Assembly: GCA_047967505.1 (NCBI GenBank)
Contig: CM106538.1
Origin: Dipteris shenzhenensis
Lineage: Eukaryota > Polypodiophyta > Polypodiopsida > Gleicheniales
DNA: 64,000 nucleotides
Strand: one strand, 5' to 3'
Both the position numbers and the translations under genes were made by a program. The notes beneath the pieces were generated by a model that was not told where the DNA came from, ran no database searches, and worked only from the letters and a program-made list of their open reading frames with translations. Below are positions 56,623 to 64,000 of the stretch, in pieces (within the stretch, counting starts at the first letter, position 1; every line of letters starts with the position of its first letter).

Positions 56623-57510
56623 ACACAATTGAGTTTGAATGAGTTTTGAAATGATCAAGACAAAACTATAACAAGAGAGACCTTTGAAACCATGGGTATT
56701 GGCACAAGGGAGAGTATAAGTTTGACTTTGTAATATTTTTTCTCTCATGCCCGCGTTACAAAATCAAATTCATAGTCTACCTGCTAAACTCATATTTTCT
56801 AGGAGTGTTAGAGATACAGTCTTATTGTTAAATTTTCTTGATCAACCCTCAAGAAACAATTGCCCTGATAATGGGTTCCTTTGCTACCTCGTCCTCTTCT
56901 GCCAGTATTATGTGGATTCTCCCAACCAGCCCCTTCTCATTACCAAATTTAAGAGGTAAGTCTTCTAATCCTCTCTCCATCTTGCTATTCGCCATCCTGA
57001 CATTCGAATGTTAATCCATAAGTGCAGTTGCCGAATTCCAGAGGTAAGCTTTTTATTCATTTCATCTTAGAATGTATGCAATCTTGCATCAAATGTTTGA
57101 CTAATCATATCAATCTATAATGCTTGTCTCGAAACTCCGCTCATTCGGTGCTAGCAGCATTTGGAAAAGTCTCCCGCATTGTCAATTGAAACAACATTTG
57201 ACAACAAACTAAGAAAGAAGACTTTTCATTGCTCATAATCATTTCTGCCCCAATCTGAGTTAAAGATATCAGTTATTTCTTTGAAGTCTATGTTGTTTCA
57301 AAATGATCGAATGATTTTAAAGATCTTTCAATGAACTAACATACATTTAAAAAAGAAATTGATAGACCAATATGGACAAAAATATGATAAAAAATTTATG
57401 CTCTTCCTCCAAATATCACTACTACACACGGATCCTATTGCGACGTTTACATACCGACGTTTAGCGTGCGCTTAGCGTTAATCGTCGGTATGAAAGGCGG
57501 GTTTCCTAAA

Positions 57511-57601
57511 GCGTCGCTATATAGCGACTTTTAAGTGTCTCTATATAGCGACTTTTAAGTGTCACTATATAGCGACACTGATATACAATTTTATAGCGAC
57601 G
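57511..57601. repeat. left subterminal palindromes of family 1 copy B
   Basis: Three partly decayed copies of GTCGCTATATAGCGAC (57511, 57534, 57559) and a half copy TTATAGCGACG at 57591 lie about 95-185 bp from the left end. ACCGACG and CGTCGGT at 57453-57490 form a further inverted pair. Confidence 0.8.
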
Positions 57602-57774
57602 TTTTTCCAGAGAGGTTTTTTTTTTTATATAGGCCTTAAAAGTTAGTTTTTTCCAATGACAAATTTTTTTAAATTTTCATACATGTTTGAGCTCATAGAG
57701 AATAAAAAAATGAGAGCATGTACATCAAGCCTTTGAAGCTCATATATTCATGTCCAAGTTTGAGATGAGAAAAA

Positions 57775-60700
57775 TCAAATAAGAGCATTTACATCAACTG
57801 TTTCATCTTGAGCCAAGTCTAAGGCGCCAAACAAGTCTATCTCCAGATCTATACCGAGTTGATCTCCTATATCATCATCGTACTCTCACATCGTACGTTC
57901 ACCTAAAAGTATTTGATCATCTTCTTCAATAAAGCGTGGTGATTCTTGATGATTGTTGTCTTCTTCCTCAATATCGTGATCTCCATCCTCCTCCCGTGCG
58001 ATGTCATTATGCGCATCTTCCTCTTGGCTCATATGGTGATCTACATCTTCTTCACTAGATTCATCAATTGGATCCGGCATTGATAGCGGCATCTCCATAT
58101 CCACATCTTGATCTTCAAAAATTTGCTTACTTCGTGAAGCAACTTGGATCACGTCCCACCATCTTGGATGAGAATGATCCGGATGAAAAACCACCTATAT
58201 TGAAGATGGGTGCCAAATGTCGTCAATTATATATATGAAATTATGCTCAAGTACATGTATCAATGGACTTTAAAAACAAAAGCTTCGACTAATTAAATCA
58301 TTAGTATGCACCTGCTCACAGTGCTCGGGAAGAACAAAAGTATCACTTTCATTGGTCCAATGTTTGGTGGAGTCTATTGCAAAGAGACCGCTACTATCTT
58401 TTCTCACTGTCGCATGGGGACCGTTGTAAGTAGTTCTAAACCATTTTACATCAAGAATGAAAATAGTAAATCGTCTGAAATCAATTTCATAGATGTCGCA
58501 TATGGTTCCACAATAATCCAATTGTGAGGAGAGAAGATTGGTATCCAAAGCACTTGCTCGGCTATCTTGTGTGAAGTTAGCCATGACTCCACAATCATAC
58601 GTGACTCTCTTTGAATCGATGCGTTCCACGTGAAAATGTCATCCATATGACCATAATGCACTGTAATTTTTGTATTAAAAAAGAGCATCATTAAAACAAT
58701 GAAGATGCATCTATTTTATAGCATATATCACAAATAATTACTTAATTACGTCAAGAGGTAAGAAACTTACATGCACCATACATCCAGATGATAAGTCTCG
58801 CTCACGCTCATTTATTGTCTCTCCATCACGTTTGGCTTTACGTAGAGCCAGTTGTAGCCAATCAAGTAACATGTGACTAGGGAGAAGAGCTAGATCCCGT
58901 GGATATGGTTGTGATCACCTGTACATTACTCTAAATCTCGTCCTTGCATTTATTCTTTCTGATTTGGCCACTTCATATCTCTCAATCCACTTCTGCATCT
59001 CAGGGCTATTGAGGATACAAAACTTATTGAATTTCTCCATTTGCTCTTCGCTCATCTTTCTTTCAATCCCTTTTCCTTGGGGAACCTCGCCAACGATGCG
59101 ATCATCATCCTTGTTGTGCCAAGGTTGCGGCATATCGGGATCTGTGGATGCAAGAAACTCTGTGATATATACTAATGACTCTTGCACAAGCCATCCCTCT
59201 GCCATGCTTGCTTCTGGTCTTGCTCTTTGTCTTACAAATCCCTTTAAAGTTTTCATAAACCGCTCGAGAAAAAACATCCATCGACTATGAACGGTACCTG
59301 CTATAGCCACCTCATCAACTATGTGCACAAGCAAGTGGACTTGAGTTGTCATAATGCTCGAGGGAAAGTGCTTCTCAAGCAAGCATACGGCTTCGATGGA
59401 TTCCACCCTAGCCTTCTCGATGCTTGATATAGAGATCTCTTTTTGAGATATCCACCTATTTCACATGTCCATGCATATGTAAGATATTTGAGATATCCAC
59501 TTATTTCACATGTCCATGAAGAAAATACATAATGTGATTTGATAGTAAGCATACCTCAGAATACCACAGATCTTGAATATAGCATTTCTAACATCTTCTT
59601 GTAAGCACCCTTTTATTGTAATTGGGAGGATGAACTATCAAAGCAACAATGAAGTCATGTCAACAATATAACATAATAATAATTACGCTAACGCATCGCG
59701 ATTATCAGTACACTAATTCTACTTAGAATACCTATAAGACCTTGTGCCAATCATGGGACTTGAGCCCACTAAGCTTATTGTCCTTTGAAAATTCTCCTTT
59801 CAAGCAACGCATGTACCCTGTCGGTGTTTGAAAAGAGGCAATGTCTGCCTTGACCGTTGCCTCCTCCCTCGTAGAGAGGATCCACATTGCTTTCGGGAGG
59901 ACAACTTTTCCTGAAGCATGCACTTGGGGCCACAAATGAGACATCCTATTCATAGCACGCAAGTCTTCTCGCACTCCTCTTGAGTCCTTGGAACCAACCA
60001 AGTGTGCCCAAATAGTAGCCCCCACATTCTTGAAGATATGCATGGGATCCAAGAGATGATTGATTTGTAACTAACCCCAATGAGGAAGCTCGTGAAAGAT
60101 CGATAGCCTCTTCATACCAGGAGGAGGTTCCTCTCCATTCACCTCCAAGCTTGAATCCAGTCACTTGCCTTCAAATATGATGGTGGTGGATCAAGCTGAC
60201 CTCCACGTGCGAGATGGTCGAGCAGAAGGTATCGAGCATGACCTTCATAAACATTTTTCCTCATATGTTTGGAGTAGCGTGCAAGCGATTTCAGAGCCGG
60301 TCCACAAACAGGACAAGCATGGTACCCACTTGTAACAAGTCCTGCATGCGTGCATGAATGTGTTAGTACAAGACATGCATGCGAAAGAGAGTCAAAAAGG
60401 CATAATCCCTTATTGTACATGTAAAGACACAACCACATACCTGCGCACTCTCCATATCCTGGGTAGTCATGCATGGTCCACATCAAGATACCCCTGACCA
60501 AAATATCATTGGTATGTCTAGGAGCTCTGGAAATATCAAAGACCTGCACTCCTCTCCATAATATCTGTAACTCCTCTATCAAAGGTGCCATGTACACGTC
60601 CATGTTTTTTGCCTTGTACTTTCCTGGCACAAGTAGTGCAAGCATTAGGTGTCCCTTTTTTATTGTTAGCCATGGTGAGATATTGTAATTCACCATGATT

Positions 60701-61825
60701 ATGGGCCATCTCGACCAAGATGTCGAGCATAACCCGAAAGGATTCACACCGTCCATGGCTAGCCCAAGATGTAAGTTGCATGGCTCCCTCGCAAAGTCCG
60801 GCCACTGATTATCTATGTGCTTCCAAGCTGCACAATCTGCGGGAATCCTCAATGTGTCATTAGTGGACCGATGAGATGCATGCCATGTCATCAACTCCGC
60901 TATGGATTTGCATCAGAACATGTGTTGTATTCTTGCAATGATGGGAAAGTGTCTCAAGACCTTTACCGGTATCCGCTCACCCTGCAAGTCATCTCTATAT
61001 CGTTGTTTCCCACACTTTGGACAACTAGCCAAATCTCCATGCTCACGACGAAAGAGAATACAATCATTATGGCAAGCATGGATGGTATCATAATCCATAC
61101 CCACCGTTGTTAGCATCTTTTTCGCTTCATCTCTTGATGCGGGCATGGTATTTGGTGCAGGCAACATCTTCTGGAGCAACCTATGACAAAGACACTATCC
61201 AAATGATGATTCTCAAAACAAAAAATATCCAAATAATGAGTCAAATTAATGCAAGAGCTAACCTCATTAAGGCCGAGACACTTGTATCCGACCACCCATA
61301 CTTTACTTGTAGATTCAAGATTGAGAGACAAGCACGTAGTTTAGACATCCTAGCACCCTTGTACAATTGTGTTGATTGCAACTCTGACCTCAGACTCTGA
61401 CATCACGTGTACGTGGGATGTAGTGTCCCTAAAAATGGAATCCATCATGTCGACCATACCCTCGTCATCATCCGGGAGACTATAGTCTTGCTGAAAGTAA
61501 GAAGGTATATGCATACCCTCATCACCCTCCTCATCCTGTTTTAAGATTTTGTGTAAATATAAGATCTTCTATTTCCTGGTATACAATAAGACTGTGAACT
61601 TAAATAGCTTTGACTTACCGATAGTCCATCAACACGTGCAACACCAACAGTGGGTACTGGTTCCGGCTCCTCCCCATACATCCGCAAGTGGCGCATGATA
61701 ATACGACGTTGATGTCGTACTTCTCGCTTGCAATGAGTGCAATGACAGTATAACCTCTCCGTAAGCCACTTCGTGCTCCCGGGCATTGGCGCATCCTCAG
61801 ACGAGCTTCCACTCGTCCCTTCCAT
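57775..61825 (-). pseudogene. TNP2-like CACTA transposase (gene A), family 1 copy B
   Basis: This copy spans the whole gene. The first exon, 61825-61619, has a Ser-rich start, a YCHCTHCKREV zinc-like segment and a basic HQRRIIMRHLRMYG stretch (transposase-associated domain). An acidic linker, CPKCGKQRYR (near 61010) and the tnp2 core (about 60950-59740) follow, with DGVNPFG, MHDYPGYGECAG, CPVCGPALK and DPMHIF. DUF4218 lies at 59406-58915 (VCLLEKHF to ERFMKTLKGFVRQ), DUF4216 at 58629-58315, and an acidic C-terminus follows. Breaks include TGA at about 60887 (CGA in copy A), TAG at about 60072 (CAG in copy A) and a 1 bp loss near 60140. A TGA at 57886-57888 lies within a frame that continues to a stop at 57775. 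It is not functional. Confidence 0.88.
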
Positions 61826-61927
61826 CTACACTTATAAAATCACAACATAAGCATGAAGAATAGATATTAACAGTTATAAAATAGCATGTATCTGCTTCTT
61901 TTCATGCTACAACAAAAGTGACTATAA

Positions 61928-62027
61928 GCGTCACTATATAGTGATCTTTTTTCTTTGTTCCGTCGCTATATATCGACAAATAAGTTTCGCTATATATCGA
62001 CGAATAAGTGTCGCTATATAGCAACGC
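61928..62027. promoter_or_regulatory. decayed central palindrome cluster, family 1 copy B
   Basis: Four degenerate copies correspond to the five at 2811-2944: GCGTCACTATATAGTGA, CGTCGCTATATATCGAC, TTCGCTATATATCGACG and GTGTCGCTATATAGCAACGC. All keep TATATA while the flanking CpG-rich arms have changed. The last is followed by GCTGTGGGTTAAAACCC, as in copy A. Confidence 0.7.
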
Positions 62028-62199
62028 TGTGGGTTAAAACCCGAAACTCTCGTCGCACGGCATTTTCTTTATACTATTCTCTAATCTCTCAAGATAGCAA
62101 GCCAATATCTCCTCCCACCTATTTTCGACGACCTCCCACCTATTTCAAGTAACCTCCCACTCTATTTTCCACTCCTCACCCTTCTCCTAGCTCTTGTAC

Positions 62200-64000
62200 T
62201 CCCTCTCTACCCTTTTTCCTCTTTGGTTTCTTGAAAGGAGGTTCTTTAAGAGATGAGTTTGTTTCAACAATGTAGGTTGTTTGTTTGTTAGCTTTAGTTT
62301 TGTGAGTGCTTCTCCTTGTATTGCTAAATCTGTAAACTAGTTTTCATGCTTGTTTTCAAAGGATTGAAACAAAAAACGAGATTTCAAGAAAGAAAGAAGA
62401 CTCACCTTTTTTTTCTATATTTATCTTCCTTCTCTCCTCAATCTCCTCCTTTCCTTGTCACCTCAATCTTCTCCTTTCAAGAAGTTGCTTTTGTAATCTC
62501 CTCCTTCCTCTAACATCTTATTTGAAAAAATGGGTTGTTTTCTCTCTTTTGTAGGCTTCTCGCTTTGCCCCTTCTCTCATTCTCTATTTCCCCCTTCTCT
62601 CATTTTCTATTTCCGCATAAGCTCATGCATAAGCATAAGCATGAGCTTATGTTTATGCTTGAGCATGAGCTTATGCTTCTCATGCTTATGCTTCTCTTTT
62701 TCCCCCTTCTCATGCTTATGCTTCTCTCTTATGCTTATGCATGAGCATGAGCTTATGCTCATGCTTATGCTTCTCTTTTTCCCCCTTCTCAATTTCCTCT
62801 AACTCTTATTCTCTATTTCCGCATAAGCTCATGCTCATGCATAAGCATAAGCATGAGCTTAAGCATAAGCATAAGCTCATGCTTATGCTCATGCATGCTC
62901 ATGCTCTATTTCCGCATAAGCTCATGCATAAGCATAAGCATGAGCTTATGCCTATGCTTATGCTTAAGCATGAGCTTATGCTCATACTTATGCTTAAGCA
63001 TAAGCATAAGCTCATGCTTATGCTTCTCTTTTTCCCCCTTCTCTATTTCCTCTAACTCTTATTCTCTATTTTCGCATAAGCTCATGCATAAGCATAAGCA
63101 TGAGCTTATGCTCATGCTTATGCTTAAGCATAAGCTCATGCTTATGCTTAAGCATAAGCTCATGCTTATGCTTATGCATGAGCATGAGCTTATGCTCATG
63201 CTTATGCTTCTCTCTTTCCCCCTTCTCTCATTTCTCTAACTCTTATTCTCTATTTCCGCATAAGCTCATGCATAAGCATAAGCATGAGCTTATGCTCATG
63301 CTTATGCTTCTCTATTTCCTCTAACTCTTATTCTCTATTTTCGCATAAGTATAAGCATAAGCTCATGCTTATGCTTATGCATGAGCATGAGCTTATGCTT
63401 ATGCATGAGCATGAGCTCATGCTTATGCTTCTCTCTTTCCCTCTTCTCTCATTCCTCTAACTCTTATTCTCTATTTCCGCATAAGCTCATGCATAAGCAT
63501 AAGCATGAGCTTATGCTTATGCATGAGCATGAGCTTATGCTTATGCATGAGCATGAGCTTATGCTCATGCTTATGCTTTTCTATTTCCTCTAGCTCTTAT
63601 TCTCTATTTCCGCATGAGCATAAGCATGAGCTTATGCTTATGCTTATGCTTAAGCATAAGCATAATCATAAGCTCATGCTTATGCATGAGCATGAGCTTA
63701 TGCTCATGCTTATGCTTCTCTCTTTCCCCCTTCTCTTATTCTCTTATTCTCTCTAACTCTTATTCTCTATTTCCCTCTTCTTCCTCTTCTTCTCCCCCTT
63801 CTCTTTTCCCCCTTCTCTTTTCCTTCTAAAATCCTCTTATTTCCTCTATGCTTATGCTCATGCTTATGCTTCTCTATTTCCTCTAACTCTTATTCTCTAT
63901 TTCCGCATAAGCATAAGCATGAGCTAATGCTTATGCTAATGCTTAAGCATAAGCATGAGCTTATGCTCATGCTTATGTTGTATTCTCTTTCCCCCTTCTC
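62200..64000. repeat. gene B leader and start of hexamer array, family 1 copy B
   Basis: Leader sequence like 3130-3500 (TAGGTTGTTTGTTTGTTAGCTT, then TTTTCTCTCTTTTGTAG at about 62540-62556) passes directly into the hexamer array at about 62590. It skips the duplicated exon seen at 3500-3581 in copy A. The array uses the same CATAAG/CATGAG units with CTCTATTTCCGCATAAGCTC spacers, but in a different higher-order order with a period of roughly 120-200 bp. It runs off the window, so gene B of this copy is not visible. Confidence 0.85.

Larger units (their letters stand above)
53222..57416. repeat. large duplication of 22745-27173
   Basis: This aligns with 22745-27173 in the same orientation: copia integrase start, protease, gag, primer-binding site, 5' LTR and about 2 kb of DNA outside the retrotransposon, including the MITE at 56399-56622. 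Since the flank after the LTR (AATTTTTGTGGAGTCAT) is shared, this is a copied chromosomal segment, not a separate retrotransposon insertion. Differences include the MITE at 24714 present only in the first copy, 25901-26068 missing here, and about 225 bp at 54797-55022 missing from the first copy. Confidence 0.88.
57417..64000. mobile_element. CACTA transposon, family 1 copy B (right part off window)
   Basis: The left end CACTACTACACACGGATCC starts at 57417, immediately after CCAAATAT. The duplicated locus reads CCAAATATAGAAGAG without interruption at 27166-27180, so the insertion point is fixed and the target duplication should be TAT or ATA. Within it are subterminal palindromes, gene A on the minus strand (57775-61825), a degenerate central palindrome cluster (61928-62027), the gene B leader and the start of the hexamer array. 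Confidence 0.88.

Noticed and set aside
62530-63829. Ser/Cys/Leu-rich and Lys/His-rich open frames
   Set aside because: Same hexamer-array artefact as in copy A.

Overview
The window is nuclear DNA of a land plant, almost entirely made of nested transposable elements around one intact host gene, an alpha-expansin on the minus strand (28287-29240). The evidence for a plant is the three-exon alpha-expansin gene, CACTA-type transposons with plant TNP2-like and Ptta/En/Spm-like genes, and Ty1/copia retrotransposons primed by initiator tRNA-Met. The species cannot be fixed from the sequence. A decayed DUF7869-like gene and the very high repeat load are compatible with a large-genome plant, perhaps a fern, but that is a weak guess.

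Layout. 1-9660: right part of a CACTA element (family 1, copy A), with a TNP2-like transposase gene on the minus strand, a cluster of 18-20 bp palindromes, a 3.6 kb array of CATAAG/CATGAG hexamers inside a leader intron, a second transposase gene on the plus strand, subterminal palindromes and a terminal ...TAGTG. 9661-12434: relics of copia-type elements. 12435-25139: a copia element on the minus strand with 133/135 bp LTRs and 5 bp target duplications (AATTT). It is split by a 7.36 kb CACTA-like element with CACAA termini (family 2, copy 1, 14597-21960, target duplication GAT). 25140-28286: old repeats and small MITEs. 28287-29240: expansin. 29241-33665: tandem duplications and minisatellite-like repeats. 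33666-44604: a family 2 element interrupted by another full family 2 element (33787-41481, target duplication AGC). 44605-47940: duplicated minisatellite segments, one carrying a family 2 fragment and one being its empty site. 47941-53221: relics, including the uninterrupted counterpart of the copia target site and a DUF7869-like fragment. 53222-57416: a copy of 22745-27173. 57417-64000: left part of a second family 1 CACTA element (copy B), which interrupts that duplicated segment.

The most interesting system is the design of the two CACTA-like families. Each carries two transposase genes transcribed away from each other from a central region: gene A is TNP2-like, with a zinc-binding N-terminus, a tnp2 core, DUF4218 and DUF4216; gene B is Transposase_24-like with a proline-rich N-terminus and an acidic tail. 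In each family a family-specific short motif is concentrated at three places: the two subterminal regions and the divergent centre. This would let one DNA-binding protein both mark the ends and regulate both promoters. In family 1 the motif is a near-perfect palindrome with a TATATA core, and the centre also holds the hexamer array.

Nearly all genes in the elements are broken. Where copies can be compared, most in-frame stops are C-to-T or G-to-A changes (CGA to TGA, CAG to TAG, TGG to TAG), as expected from silencing by cytosine methylation. No tRNA, rRNA, CRISPR or organellar genes were seen. All similarities were judged by eye.
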